Counted from the first letter of the stretch, positions 1-13,712 are shown. The stretch: 64,000 nt of DNA from Struthidea cinerea (GCA_013397865.1 VZTI01005310.1:373213-437212); one strand, 5' to 3'. The notes: a model not told the origin generated them from the letters alone. Numbers and translations: made by a program.

Positions 1-710
1 TTTTTTTTTTTTTTTTTTTTTTTGAGGCACTTTGCCCTGAAAAGAGTTAAACTCCGGGTTTGACGCCAGCATTGCAGCAAGGGGATGAGCAAAGCTGAAG
101 GGCAGCAGGGATGGATGTGCTGCATCTTTAACTGGGTGTGCCCAGCCACTTGCTGCAGTCTCTGCTGCAGTGAGGGCTCTGCTGCCTCATTAACCCTCTT
201 CTGTTAATGAGAATTGCAGCTGGTGTCACACTCAGACAGAGAATTTGTCTGCAGGTTGATGAGAAACGACAATTAGCCCGTGAAGGGTGGGAAACCTCCC
301 CCCGCACATCCCCCAGCTCTGCTGACACCCAGCCCAGGGAAACTGTCCCTGATCCGGTGCTTTAGGGAGTTAAAAGGCGCTGCTGGCCACAAAAAGGAGC
401 CAGGCAGAGATTTCAGCACCAGCAGCATCTCGCCCTGCCAGAACTTCACACGGTCATCAAACATTTTCTGCAGAGTCTGCTGGATTTGGCACTTCCAAGG
501 AGATTACCGGGCTGCTGAGTTTCCTTCGGATTTTTAACAGTCCCTTGAACTCACTTGATGTGTGGTCATGAAAGGTGCTGCTTCTTAAAGTCCTGAGAAG
601 CAGCTTTGAGAGGATTAGGAGAGAAATTATTCTGAAATTGTGTATCATGCCTTCACAACTGCAGAGGCAGCCAGGCTGGGCTGGGCTGGGCAACCACTGG
701 TGCTGTGAGG

Positions 711-824
711 GTTGGTGACCCAAAGCTTTCCGTGGGGTGCTTTGGTGACCCAAAGCTTTCCGTGGGGTGGTTTGGTGACCCAAAGCTTTCCCCGGGGTGC
801 TTTGGTGACCCAAAGCTTTCCCCC
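711..824. repeat. 30-bp minisatellite, about 3.8 copies
   Basis: A unit beginning GGTGACCCAAAGCTTTCC recurs at exact 30-bp spacing (711, 741, 771, 801) with one to three substitutions per copy. The unit length is a multiple of three, so it creates repetitive open frames that should not be read as protein. Confidence 0.9.
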
Positions 825-3800
825 GTCTCCTGAGGGCTTGTTCTCTTGATACAAAAACAGCCAGCTGTGACAGAAATATCCTATTAAAATCCCGGGGAAT
901 TTGTTTATCCCAAACCCGGCAGACAGTGCTTGCAGGTATTTTTAGCCGTCTCCTCAGCACACCTGGTAATTCCTTGCTGCTCACACACGAGCGCGGCTCT
1001 CAGAACAATCCCAATGTCACCAGCTGCACTCGCTGCTCCAAATCTCACCCTTTTTTAATTGAGGTTTTGATCACAATACGCATCTGAGACTTGATCTTCC
1101 CTCTGAGAAGCAGGAGATGGGTTGTTCTTTTTAACCTGAATCCGAAAGTGATACTTAGCACAATAAAACTGTAATTTAGTTGCTGCTTTAACAGCAGCCT
1201 GCACGTTCTCACACATTCATGCCTGGGGCTCATGGGTATGCATGAGCTCCTGCGGGATGTGTGGGATCCAGACAAACCCCCCTGCTCCCGGGAAGGGCTG
1301 ACTGCAGCATCCAGCCCTGCAATTAGGGCAGGGCAGACATCATCCCTGCTGCCTGTGAGGCGCTCGCTGTGCTTTTGGCACTGGGAATGGGAGAAGTTGT
1401 TCCGTTCCCTCCGATGCTGTGAAAATTCACAATTCTGAAGCCCCGTGGAGACTTCAGAGGGGGCTGCAGGAAGCGGAGACGTTTCACTCAGGATTAGACA
1501 GCACTGACATTTCCAAAGGAGTCGCAGAGCCAGGATTGGGAGCTCGGGGCGGGGTGGAACAGAGCGAACCGTTCCGGACCCCAGCGAGCACCACGGTGAA
1601 ATGCTGCTGATTCATCCGTGCCTTCCCTTCCCTCGGACGAGCTCTGGTGCCACCAAGTGCCGGTTCCCCAGCCAGGAGCCAGCTCTGCCTGCCTGACACG
1701 CGCTCCCGGCTGATCCTTCCCAGGGAACGCAGCGATCTGTGTGGGGTCGGAGCTAAAATAACCCTGAAACAGCACTAGGAAGGCTTGAAGTGGGGATTTA
1801 CACCATGGATTCTTCCAGAGCCTCAAACCTGATTGCAAATTAGCTGTTAATAAGTTATTCAGCCACGTTCTGAGCTTAAATGTGACTGAAATGGCAGAAA
1901 CAACAACTCAGGAGTTGACACTGCAGATGGAGATCCTGCAGCCCAGTTTAGACCCAAAAAAGTGCCAAATGCTTCATCGCTGCCCGTGTCCTTCTCCTCC
2001 CGGCCAGAGCCCGGGCAGGTTACTCAGCAGGAATGTGCAGGGGTGGCCTGAGAGCCAACATGGGGGTGCTGGGCTGGGTTTTGCATCCAGGCAAAGAGCT
2101 GGAAAGGATCATTCTGTTGGCCCCTGAAATCCAAATCGAAACAGAAAAGGGGGGAAGGTGCAGCCTTAGATCGTGGCAGCTTTGAGGCACCGGTGGGTGA
2201 GACGATGCCACATCCCGGGATGCACTGGACTTATGTAATGTCAGATGCAAGAGTGCCAGGACTGACGTCAACAGGGAGCTGGGACATTTTTAGGTGCTCA
2301 CTCCTGAGTCTCGAGTGGACTGGCTCTGCCAGCACTCTCTGTGCTGCTCGCCTTTGTTTCTGCACCCCTCAAGGTGATCCAGGCTTGTCCTGCATTCCTT
2401 CTGCTGTGCTCTGGGAAGGGAACAATGCCTGCGGTTCAGAGCTCACGTACATAAATACATAAATATGAACTCCTGCTGTTCCCTTCCCGTCAGCAGAGCT
2501 TTGCTGGACTGCACCATCTCCAGCAGCTGGGTCTTTTTTTAGCCCTTGATTCCTTTTGAACAAAACGTGGGATACTTTACACTGGCTCATGACGGTGCAA
2601 TATTACTACAGCAGTGCTGGTAATCGGACTGGAATGCTTTTGTGTGACATTAAAGCCGTGTTCGCAGACAGCTCTGAGTGTTAGCAGCACACCCCTGCTG
2701 GAACGGGCACCTCAGTGGAGACTTTCTCCTCACAGTGGGTTTTCTAATCACTGTTTTCACTGGCAGCTCCCAAGTCAGTGGAAGCAGCCACAGGACAGAT
2801 AAGGCTCTCGGAATTTTCCTTTTCTGCTGTAGAAGAAAGGACAGAGTCCCTCAGACTTGGCAGAGTGGATCACGAACCTCCCCAGGAGCCCAGCCTGCTC
2901 CTGCAGTGCTGAACAGAACCTTTGCATGTTCACAGGGCTGGGATCACAAAGTGACAGCTCCACTCCGCTCTGCCTCTGCCTTCCCTGCCCTGAACCCATC
3001 CATTGATGTGCCTGAACCGTCCCCCCAGCTGGGGCTGGCTGGGAGCTGAATCACGGCCCTGAACTGAGTCAGAGCGGGGCTGCAAGGGATGGATTTGTGT
3101 CTTGTGAGGAACATTCAGAGGCGGGAGAGGTGTCGGTGCAGGCGGAGGGTGGGGCTGATTTACAGCAGCTCAGCTCCTCCACTCTCCTTCGCTTTCCAGT
3201 GCACGCTTTGGACCAGTCATTAGGGACTGATGGAAGAAATGTGCATATTTAATGGAAGAAATGGGCTTATCTTCTCTTAGCACAAAAGGCTCCACCTTTT
3301 TTGTGCAGTTTTGGGGGTTTTTCCCCATTCCTTAAGCAGTGTGTCTCTAATTCACGTCTGAAGCCTGAGTTCATACTCCAGGCTGGAGGCTCTCATCTCT
3401 CTGCTTCTCTCACCTCACAGGCTTATTGAGGAAGGTGCCTGGACCTGGACTCTCACAGAGCTGAAAGCTGCTGCTGGGTCAGGCACTTTGCCTTACACCG
3501 ACCAGACTCCGATTAATAAACAATGATATAACCAAGCCTTCCTGCCTTCCTCTGCAGCGCTGGTGAAATTGGGCTGCTGTGTCAGAGATATTTGGGCTGA
3601 ATTACTGGGGCAGGCTATTGACAAGCTGTTCCTCTTCCACATCTCCCCTAAACTCTATAATTAAAATCCCAACAAATTGGAAGACACAGAGAAGGTTTTC
3701 CTTACCCACCACAGCGAGTTCCAAGTTACAAGTAATTCCATTTTCTTTTGCTCGCTCCAGGCAGTGGGAACAGCTCCGAACGCCTGGCAACAGCGAGCTG

Positions 3801-5004
3801 ACGTCAGCCCAGCTCTCCTGAGCCTCAGAAGCTTTGTCAGGAATTCTCCTTGGAGAGAGCCACATCCAGCTCCTGCAGGGACAGCCTGGGCCTCACATGC
3901 CCGGGCAGCAGAGAGGTGGGAGCCGGTGCCGGGTCTGGCTGGACGGGGGTGGTTAATTAGTGCTGGTGGTGGGCTGGGAAGAGCAAGAGCTGCTTCCCTG
4001 CAGGAGAAAGTCCCTGCTGGTCACACAGTGGCACCTCCTGCGTGTGGCAGAGCCGCTGCTCTCGCTATCCCGTGCCAGGCAGAGCTTCCCAGTCGCTCCC
4101 AGTTCTGCAGGACCTGTGGAGCGAGCGACGCCTCGCCCAGCTGGCAGTGCCCCCTCCCAGCGCCTGCTGCCCTCCTGGGCACGCACAGTGACACAGAATG
4201 GGCGATTTTACAAAAAAAAAAAACCAGTAAATATTCGTGTCTGACATCCTCGAAGCGAGGCGGGCTGGGTCCGGAGGGGAGCCCGCCGAGGGGATTTGTC
4301 GCAGGGCTGGGAAGTTCGGGGGTTAAAGCCCCAGTGCTCTGTCACTGCTGAAGCTTCAGACAGCCGCTAAAGGCTCGGGAAAGTGAAGGTGTGGGGGCTG
4401 TACCCGGTGTCCTCAGCCCTAAGGGATCGTGACTCTGCAGAGGCACTTCTGGCCCTGCACGGGAGGACGGGATCATTTTCCACCCCACCCCGTGTCCCTG
4501 TGCTGCAGGAGCTGGATTCTCATGCAGGAGAACATTAAACCTCTGCTCGCTCTCGCTGTTCGCTGCAGAAACCTCGGAGGCGAGCGGAGCCTTCAGAAAT
4601 CTCTGCAGACACCGAAGCAGCGCTCGCTGCCCGCAAACTGCTCATTTTCCAGGGATTTATGGAGCTGCTCCCGTCCCTCTGGCGGGGCTGCAGGCAGGGA
4701 ACCGGCCCATGGCTCCCCAGCATCCCAGGCCGGGCTGGGGCTGTGCCATCCCCGCTCGGGGCTGTTCCCGGGGTGCGGAGCATCCTCAGCCCCGGGCCGG
4801 GCTCCGCCCCGCAGGCCCCGGGCCGCTCCTGCCCACGCCGATCTCGTGGTGGCATCTGGCGTTCGGCACCGGCAACAGCGGCTCCTCCCGGCCCTGGGGC
4901 AGCAGGAATTCCTGAAATAAAGCGCTTCAGGTCTCTTCGTGCGGAGAATATCCAGCCCCAGCCGCGGGCTGGAGGCTCGGACCTCTGAAAAGCAGCTGTA
5001 GGAT

Positions 5005-5270
5005 AAGGGGGAACGGCCCGAAGCTGAAGGAGGGGAGGACTAGATGAGATTTTAGGGAGAAATTCTTCCCTGTGAGGGTGGGGAGGGGCTGGGATGGAAT
5101 TCCCAGAGAAGCTGTGGCTGCCCCTGGATCCCTGGAAGTGCCCAAGGCTAGGCTGGACGGGACTTGGAGCAGCCTGGGACAGTGGGAGGTGTCCCTGCCC
5201 AGGGCAGGGGTGGCACTGGGTGGGATTTCAGGTCCCTCCCAACCCCAACCATTCCCTGATTCTGTGATTT
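5005..5270 (+). mobile_element. CR1 LINE 3' fragment
   Basis: It has the CR1 3' untranslated signature in order: AAATTCTTCCCTGTGAGGGT, then CAGAGAAGCTGTGGCTGCC, then CTTGGAGCAGCCTGGGACAG, then the terminal GATTCTGTGAT. It is 5'-truncated, as usual for CR1. Confidence 0.88.
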
Positions 5271-5460
5271 TTAAGTCTCTGCTCCTCCCCACATCCTTTG
5301 ATTTTGGTATTTAGTGAGTCCTTTCTTAAATTTTGATCACTGATGCTCACTCTTGGGGCTTTGGGATCGCCACTGCTCTCAGCTCTGCTCTCCCTGGCCC
5401 CACAGCAGAGATTTTTCCCGCCTGGTGCAGCTGTAAATTATTGCAAGCAGGGAGCACCAG

Positions 5461-5530
5461 TATCACCCAATATCACCCAATATCACCCAGTATCACCCAG
5501 TATCACCCAGTATCACCCAATATCACCCAA
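5461..5530. repeat. Tandem decamer TATCACCCAA/G, 7 copies
   Basis: Seven head-to-tail decamers differ only by A or G at position 10. Confidence 0.95.
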
Positions 5531-6573
5531 ACCCAGATTTCGGGAATGAAGGAGTTCCCAGGAGAATCCAGCCTCTGGAGAATCAAACCTGACTGCGCCT
5601 TTACAATCAATTTCCTTTAAAAATTGAAGCCTTTTCCAAGCCAGAGAGAACTGATTTGTAGAGGACACTGAAAGCTCTCAAGTGTCTTTATCAGCAGCAC
5701 CGCAAGCAGCAGAATCCTGGAGAAGAGATTACTGTGCTGCTTTTGTTTCTCAGTTTTGGTTCTCTGTATTGGGAATGTGTCTCTTTCCTCTTCCTCAATG
5801 GGACAAAAGGGAAATAAAGTTAAATAAAAAAACCCAGAAAGATAAAACTCATAAAAGGAGCCAGCACAGGATGAATGGAGAAATTCTTGGGGCTCTGAAT
5901 GTATCATTGGTGTGCTCATTCATTCCTATGCAAATGCAGCTGAGTCACAAAAAGCAGCCAGACTTTATTTTTTAAACTCTAAAATGTGCTTCTGCTTTTT
6001 CAGAGCATTTCTCACAAAGATCTCTAAGCTGCTTATGCAAATAAACCAAACCCTGCAAGCAAACACAGACAATTTGTGTTTGCAGAGGACGCAAAGATGC
6101 TGCCCTTAAGTTGTAAATTAATACTTCTGAAGAATTGCACAGAACCACTCATTATCTGCAGCAAAATCAAGCCCATCCGAGCTCTGTAGCTCCATCCTAA
6201 GTGGAGACCAGTCTGAGCCACAAAATCTGGGGGTTGTGTGGGGTTTTGGGTCCTTTATTGTCTGTGATTAGGTCTAGAAACTGCTGGAGCTCGTCAGCTC
6301 TAAGACCTGGATTTTGTTTTTCTTTTTAGCAGCATGGATTTGTTACTGGAGCAATAATTAAATGTGACAGCCGAGATCAGGAAGCAGCAAATCCTGGGAG
6401 AGCGCTCAGGTCCTTCCCTGCTGCCGCTCTCTGTCCATCGGAACCCACAACTCCCATCCCAAACCAAAATCTGTGACCTTTTTTTAAAGAAACAACCCCT
6501 AAACCAAGGCTGAACAATCATTTTTTGGTATAAAATGCATTGGAATTCCTTCGGAAAAACACTTTACTCCCAC

Positions 6574-6656
6574 AAGGGGCTGGAGAGGGACTTTGGGCTG
6601 CATGGCAGGGGTGGCACTGGATGATCTTTAAGGTCCCTTCAGACCATTCCATGATC
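6574..6656 (+). mobile_element. CR1 LINE 3' remnant, internally deleted
   Basis: A CR1 body scrap (AAGGGGCTGGAGAGGGAC) is joined directly to the 3' terminal part (GGCAGGGGTGGCACTGGATG, then AAGGTCCCTTC and CCATTCCATGAT), so the middle is missing. Confidence 0.7.
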
Positions 6657-8005
6657 CCAAGCACAATTCCAGTATAAATATGTGATTTTGGCTCTCTGCC
6701 CTCCTGACTGCCAAAATCAGAGGCTTGCTTTTAAATAGCAACACTTTTCACACAAACCTCCCAGGAGCACAGGGGAAAAACTAAAAGAAAAGATTTCTGC
6801 TTTTAAAAAAGAGAATGATCGATTGCCATCTGCTGAAGACAAGTCCCAAGAATTATTGGGAGCTCATTTCCAGCCTGGGAAATGTTGATTAAATCTGACC
6901 ACAGCATCCCCCTGCTGAGGACACTTTCGGGAACAAGGCATTAAAGATGTAAGAGCTGCATTAAATATCAAATAATCAATATCCAGGTCCCAGCTGTGAT
7001 GGATGGACACCACGGGCACTGCAAGAGGCTCCTCCTCACAGGCACTTCGGAATTAGCCAGGGGTTCTTAATGAACTCCTGCCAGCACTTCCTCCTTTTCA
7101 TCTTCCCCATGGTCTGGGAAAAGCAGGGAGGGAGGAGCGGAATTACTGGCACAGACAGTAAAATGTGAATTCAGAGCTTGGAATTCTCGTGGCACCCCTG
7201 GGTGTGGGGCAGTTGTGCCCCTGTGGCTCTGGCTGAGGGTACAGAGGTGCAGGAATGAGGAGGGGACTGGAAAAACTCCACCTGGATTCACACTGGTGTA
7301 AAAAAGCAGAGTTTCTGCCTAAGATGCCAAAAATGTCACTGAAATTCCATCTTATTAGCCCAGCCGTCACTCCCGACCATCTCAGCTCCTCAAGTGTTGG
7401 CCAAACACCTTTGTGTTCTCCGTGCTAAACCCAAACCCACCCCAGCTCTCCTCGCTGTGCAGGAATTAGGAATTCCCTCATCTTTTCCTTCATCCTTCAG
7501 CCTTTTTTCCAGGGAAACTCCTCCCCCGGCTCGGTGAGAAATGCCACAAGAGCAGAGTTTATTCTCCCACCAGGCAATGAACTGAGCTCTGCTCTGTGGC
7601 TCTGATTACAAACCCAGCTTAATTTCCAAGGTAAACGGGAACAGTGGACCAGAAGAAGCCCCACAGAACCTCAGCACAGAAATTCAGCATTTTTTCAGGA
7701 ACACGTTCCCACAGAACATTTCTGTCCCCAGCAATTACTGAGGCAGAGAGCACGGGGGGGCCCAGGCACGTTCTGAGTGTCATAAACCTCATCCTGCCCT
7801 GGGGACACTTGTGCTGCTGCTCCAAGTCCAGCAGAATTCCCTGCTTCCTTTGCACAGCTCCAAACCATCCATGGAGCTGCTCTGTGGGATTCCCTGCACA
7901 GAAAACAGTATCAGATAACAAATGAATGTGGGGGCTTTAATATGGTTGGAAACAAGGGGCCAAACCCGACCCTGTGACCTTTTGGTTGTGTAGAAATCAT
8001 GAGTT

Positions 8006-8092
8006 GGGGGAAAGGAAAGAGGAAAGGAAAGAGGAAAGGAAAGGAAAGAGGAAAGGAAAGGAAAGGAAAGGAAAGGAAAGGAAAGGAAAGGG
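8006..8092. repeat. Purine microsatellite (GGAAA)n with GGAAAGA variants
   Basis: About 85 bp of pure G/A pentamer repeat; the first half alternates with GGAAAGA and the second half is regular. Confidence 0.95.
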
Positions 8093-9689
8093 AGTGTCAG
8101 AAATCTTTATCTCCAAACATTTTGTAATAAAAGCTGGGAGTAACAAAAGTCCATTTCTGCCAGGGTTGTTCACTCTTTTATTTCCTAGAAATAGTCACAA
8201 CTTCCAGCCCGAGAGTTTTGATGATGAGATTTTACCCAAGGCCACTGACTTGCAAAACATCACACTCTCTTTCATCACACTCTCAGCAGCCTTCCAGACA
8301 GAGGGAACTGCAGCACAGCCTTCTGCTGGCCTGGTTATGGGGTGCTCAAAAGCAAGATAAAGCAGTTCTGCTCTAGGGAAGGATGTTGGCATCACGACTT
8401 CAAACGCACCAGTCAGGTGGAACTCATGTCCCAGCCCTCCCCGGCACTGCTGAGACCAAGGTTTGGTGTGCGCAGCGTGAAGAGAAGGCAAAATCATTCC
8501 TGTCAGTGGAGCTGTGCTGATTCCGCCCCGAGTGAGTCACTGATCTGAGGAACAAAGTCTGGCTTGCAGCGGGAGCTCAGCCAGGAGCCCAAGGGTTCCC
8601 TTTGCTGCTGCTCAGGCGGCTCTTCCCCAGTGCACGGGGCAGCAATGAAGGGAGAACATTCCCAGGTGAGATCTCTGCGTGCTCCACCACCTGGGGTACC
8701 GCTTCCCATCATGTTTCCTTTCAGGAATACTGGATTTGGGACTTCACACCTTCCTCCTGCAGCTGCTGGCAGCCTTCCCTCCGCAGCTGGTGCAGATAAG
8801 GGAATTCCGGCATTTATCTCGCTGGCTTTGGCAGCACGGGCCAGGCTCCGGAGCGCTGCCCGTGTGCCGGGGCACCCTGCACACACCCCCCTGAGCTTTG
8901 CTCCTACAGCAAACGCTGCTCTGCGTGATTGATGCTTTGGTCTGCATGGACAGAGGGAAATCACCGTCTGGAGAAGGCGCTGACCGCCTGGGAAGGTGCT
9001 TCTGCCTTCCTTAGAAAGAAGCGGAGGGAGGAGGGGCAGGGAAGCCAAGCTTTGAAATTTTAATAAACTCAGCCAGGAAAATACGAAGCGATTAAAACGG
9101 AAGAGGCTCCTCAGGAGCTGCGGCTCTGAGTGCCGGACACATCGAGGCAGAAGCTTCCCCAGCTGCCCGAGGGCTGCTGCAGTCCCCGCTCCCGTGTAAC
9201 TGAGAGGGGTGCGGTTTCAGGAGTCAGGTGGCTTTGAAAATGCTCACATGGAATCACGGAACGGCGAAGATGAGATTTCAGGGAATATTCCTCTGGAGGA
9301 AAAGCCATGAGCCTGTCTGACGGTTCATTGCCCTGCTCAGCTCCGTGCTACCCCACTTTAACAGGGGTAAAAATGTCCTGAATCAACAGCGCTGTCCCAC
9401 GAGGGCTGAGGGAATGCAGGGCTGGCTGCGAATCCAGGGAATTCCGTGGCACTGGGGCAGAATTCCATGCCAGGTCCTGCTGATAAAGGGAATTGAAACC
9501 CTCTGGACCGCTCCGAGAAGTCTGTGCCTGTTGTTGGAATGCAGACCCTGAAGTCACCAAGACTGGCAGGGTTTGGACGCTGCTGAACCCAGCTGAGCTG
9601 TGAGGAGCCGGTGGTGGAGGCACCGCCCCCGAAGTGTCCACAGGAAGGGTGGGATTTGGGGATTTGGGGATTTGGGGATGTGCTGGGCA

Positions 9690-9752
9690 CGGTGGGACTG
9701 GCTGAAGGTTGGGCTGGATGCTCTTGGAGGTCTCTCCCAACCTTCGAGGGCT
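9690..9752 (+). mobile_element. Possible degraded CR1 3' end
   Basis: The text resembles the CR1 terminus (GGTTGGGCTGGATGCTCTTG followed by GGTCTCTCCCAACCTTCG). It is short and lacks the ATTCTGTGA tail. Confidence 0.4.
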
Positions 9753-10499
9753 TTCCCAGCCTCGGGGATTCCGTGCCAGCGTCTCTGCAGCTCCTGGGCT
9801 GGAGCTGTGAGCGCTGGGGACGTGCAAAGCCAGGCCATCGCTAACTCGGACACACACGACAAACCCAAACCCGAGCGATTCCTGGGAAATTTACTGGTCC
9901 CGGATTCATCTCAGCAGGAATCTGAGGTGCTTTTGAATTCCTACACGGCACCTTTCAGCATCATTAAGCACCTAAACACCTTTACAGCTCTGTCCCCAGG
10001 AAATCTCCTGTCCACATCCTGCAATTTTTGGCAGTTTCACACAAAAGCAACAACTTTTTTCAGAAGCACAAATCCATTTCCAGCCGAGGAGCAGGCAGAG
10101 GACTGTGTAACCCGCAGCAGCTCATGCTTTGCTGCAAGGTTTCTGTCTCCTGAAAATCCATTTCAGCGCGTTCCTGCAGGGATGGAAAGAAATCATTTCT
10201 TCACCGGAAGAAACAACAATTTTTCTCTCCCCTGTCCAGCTGCAGATGGGAACAAGTTTGTGTCACACCGTGGCTCCATCAGAGCTGGGCTGTGGTGCCG
10301 GTAAATTCAGTTTAATTAATGCATCTCTGCCCTGTCTCACAGCTCTGCTGGCCCCGGGGGAGCTGGCGGCAGGTAAAGAGTGGCTTTGCTGAAAAAAATG
10401 TTTTGAAATATCCCCGTCACTTCGCCAGAACACAAAAGGAACTGCCAGGAGGGTACCGCAAACCAAGGGACAAAACAAACACTGTCAGACAGTCGGGGT

Positions 10500-10860
10500 A
10501 ACAAAATGCGCAGTGGAATGTTCAGACAGAACGAATCTGGGCAATGAGATTGTCAGATAATATCTTAAACATCGTTCCATGATAAAACACGTCCAGGCAG
10601 ATGGATGAACCCTCTGCTTTCTCCTGTTTGTGGGGAATTTGCATATTTAATTGCTTCTCTGCGCTACTCTGCTGCTTTCTCTGGATGGGTTCTGCTGGGG
10701 ATTGAAAATTAAGAGTTCAATTCTTATCAGGCCTGATCATCCATCTTCGAGAGGGACTGACTTATTAAATTAATGAACAGATGGCTTTTGTTGAATTTTT
10801 TTTCATTGGCTTTATCATTTTATTTTTTCTCCAGTTCCCATGTCCTTCTCTGGCTTTAAT
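10500..10860. promoter_or_regulatory. Possible noncoding regulatory block
   Basis: An AT-rich, repeat-free block with no coding frame. It contains a perfect octamer ATTTGCAT (10637-10644), several TAAT cores and TTATC (GATA-type) words. This is inference from composition and motifs only. Confidence 0.2.
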
Positions 10861-11990
10861 ATAAACTGGTTCATCCGAGGCCTCTTTGCCGTTTGAACTC
10901 GCACAGAGCCTGGCTCGAGAGGATCCAGGCTGCTCCAGGAGAGTTCTCAAGCGTTATCCCAGCAAAAACCCCTTTTTTACCTTTCTTTCCCCATCGTTTT
11001 AGTGACACTTTACCCACTGCAGTTTCGATTTGGACACAGGAGGGCACCAGAATTCCATTCCTTAAACTTCAGTTGTGCCACAAAAAAAAAGGCAGAGAGG
11101 ATTTCAGAGAAGTCTGTAGGAACGGGGCTTCGTTTTAGTGACTTTAACTTCCCATTTAGAAACTCAGAGACATTTAGAAATTTAGAGAAAGGTTTTGCTT
11201 TTGCAGCCTGATCGTTTGCAAATGTGCTGCTCTTTCAGCCGTAAAGGACTCAGCAGTAAAATGACTTTTTTAGAGCACTAAAAACAAGGAGGAACCTCAG
11301 TCACCCAAACTCTCCCCTGCTCTGATCTGTCCCGTGACCTCAGAATCGGGCGTTTGATGTGGTTGGGAGTTAATTTCTGCTGTAGCCTCAATTAGGATTT
11401 AATTATTGATCCTGCTCCTGCTCAGGGCAGAGCAGAACAGGCTCCCATCAACGGCCCTGTGAAAGAACAGAGAAATAGAGAAGGATTTGGGGATAAAAAA
11501 CGAAATAAAACGCTTTCTGAAAGAACTCCTCCTTTCGGTGAGGGCTGAGCTCTCTCCTGACGTTTGCGAATCCTCAGATTTAATGGAACATTCCCCAGCT
11601 TCCCCCACTGGGGTAAAACCAGCCACTCCAGTTGCTACTTGCCTGCTTTTCATGCTTTGCTCTGGTTTTCATTTGCTGCCAAGAATTTGTTTCACCTGGG
11701 CTGGAAAAACACTGGCACAGCTCAGGCAGCTTATCTGAAAATCAGGATCTTACAGTAAAATCAGGGTCTGGGCTGTCAGCTCCGCTCCTGAGCAGAGAAT
11801 TGGCAGCCAGAATTCAGGAGGGCTTGGAAAAGACTCGGTGTCTCCATGAAAACTTTTCTTCTTTAATGATCTGGCCCCAGATCTCGGCACGTTCCCCAGT
11901 CTCCCTCCTGTCCCCTCCAGGACACCTCTCACGGAGCTGCTTCTCCTCTTTTTTTGGGGTGCTGCTGCAGAAATCCCTGCCCAGGCCAAG

Positions 11991-12139
11991 AAGGAAGGAA
12001 GGAAGGAAGGAAGGAAGGAAGGAAGGAAGGAAGGAAGGAAGGAAGGAAGGAATGGTTTACAGTATAGTGGAGTTAGTCTCTATTCAGACAGACAGCTCTC
12101 CCTGATNGGAAGGAAGGAAGGAAGGAAGGAAGGAAGGAA
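11991..12139. repeat. (GGAA)n microsatellite interrupted by a 55-bp insert and one N
   Basis: GGAA units fill about 11991-12051. Then come about 55 bp of non-repetitive sequence, a single N at 12107, and more GGAA units to 12139. A lone N inside a simple repeat indicates an unresolved contig join, so repeat length and insert placement are unreliable. Confidence 0.85.
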
Positions 12140-13615
12140 ACTGCCTTTCCCAGGAAAGAAACAGCTGGTTTTGCCCTGCTGAGGAAAAGCGTTTTAACTG
12201 GGTTTGGGTGTCAGCACACACAGGGCACCTCGAATTCCAGCAGGGAACATTTCATTGAAAGCACTGAAACTTTTACACGATTTAACCCTTCATGTGCTGC
12301 TACAGCAGCCCTGGAGGGGTGGGTGGGTGTTGGATGGAGCGTTCCCAGGGTGGAAGGGAATGCAGAGTGATCCAAAACCCCATTCTCCTCCGCATCTCTT
12401 GTTGCCCCACGCTGCAAAAAGGCCACAGGAAAGCCACATCCCAGTCGCAGCAGGGAGTATTTCGGAATGCAGGTGGTCCAAGATCAGACCTAGAATTTCC
12501 GACTTAATTGTCTCGATGTCCCAGCGACATTGCTCTTCACGCGAAGGCTCAAAGCCCTTTGCCATATTAAGTTTCCACTTACAAATCTTGGGTGAATCTT
12601 CCAGAGCAAGAGGATTTGCAAAATATGGAAATATTTTCTCTTTGCACAGCTGGGATGCCCCATCCCACCGGGAGGGAGCCGGAGCTCTCTGTGAGCCCCC
12701 AGCTCCAGGGAAACACAAGGATTGTGTTCAGTGGCACCCCTCAATCTTTAACCAGAGGAGCTGGAGCTTTCTCGGCACGAGAACAATGATTTTATGTGCC
12801 AGAACAACATCTGAGCGTGGCTGGCTGTGCTGAGTTCGTGTTTTATAAATAAAAATCAGTTAAGCAGCTCCAGCTCGCAAATCTTGTCTCCTTTTCCTCC
12901 TGTCCCTCCCTGCCACGCTCTGTGCTGAGGCCTCAGGTGCTGCTGGAGCTCCGCAGGAGTGCCCTGAGCCCCTGGGCTGCCGCGTCCAGGGGCACACAGG
13001 GAGCAGATCCAGGAGCATCTCTCACGAGCAGCCCTCGGGACCGGATCCAAACATCATTTCAGGGAAGGGTTTGGCTGCCTGCTGCCAGCGGGGTGTGACA
13101 CGCCTGCACATCGCGGGTGAGTAACGCTCCGTGTGGGACAAACCCAGCTCCATTCTCGGGAGGAGACAGCTCAGCTCCATCCTTACAAAATCCAGTGCGT
13201 GGTGCAGTGAGACCGTGGCTAAGAGTGACACCGAGCGTCCTGCGTGCAGCTTTCTGCTGCCAAGGGACAGCTTTATTTGTTAGAGCAAATTGCTCGTAAC
13301 GAATTCTTATTTATGCTGCTCTGCCCCTTACCGGCGCCAGCGAAGAGGAAGGAAAACTGAACTTACTGGAAACACAGGCGGGAGAGGAGGGAGTATGGAA
13401 AACTCCTCCTGAACACGCCAGGCTGGAATCAGAGACCCAAAGTGATCTGCCCAGGGCACCCCGAGAGCTGGGCAGTAACTCTGCCCTGGTGCCTCTCACT
13501 TGTAGTGAAAAACACTCAGAAATGTGATGATGTCTCCGGCTCTTCATGCTTTAGTGCAATTAATGAAGTGGTCAGGTGTTAAAATATTCTGAGTTATCAC
13601 TGTTCTCTTTTATGA

Positions 13616-13712
13616 GAGATAGAGGTGTCCTGTCCATGGCAGGGGGTCGGAAGGAGGTTGGAAGGAGGTAAGATTTAAAGTCCCTCCAGCCCAAACTACT
13701 CCCTGATTCCAT
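13616..13712 (+). mobile_element. CR1 LINE 3' remnant
   Basis: It shows GAGGTGTCCTGTCCATGGCA, then TTTAAAGTCCCTCCAGCCCA and CTGATTCCATG, which are degraded CR1 3' terminal motifs. Confidence 0.6.

Noticed and set aside
1..23. Poly-T at the left edge as a retrogene tail
   Set aside because: No processed-gene sequence follows; it may only be a homopolymer at a contig edge.
457..984. 175-codon minus-strand frame with KALGHQ repeats
   Set aside because: It is produced by the 30-bp minisatellite at 711-824.
8503..9048. 181-codon minus-strand frame upstream of DOCK5
   Set aside because: No recognisable family or splice pattern, and overlapping frames on the other strand are equally open, as expected of GC-rich noncoding DNA.
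9245..9275. GGAATCACGGAACGG as a CR1 start
   Set aside because: Resemblance ends after about 15 bp.
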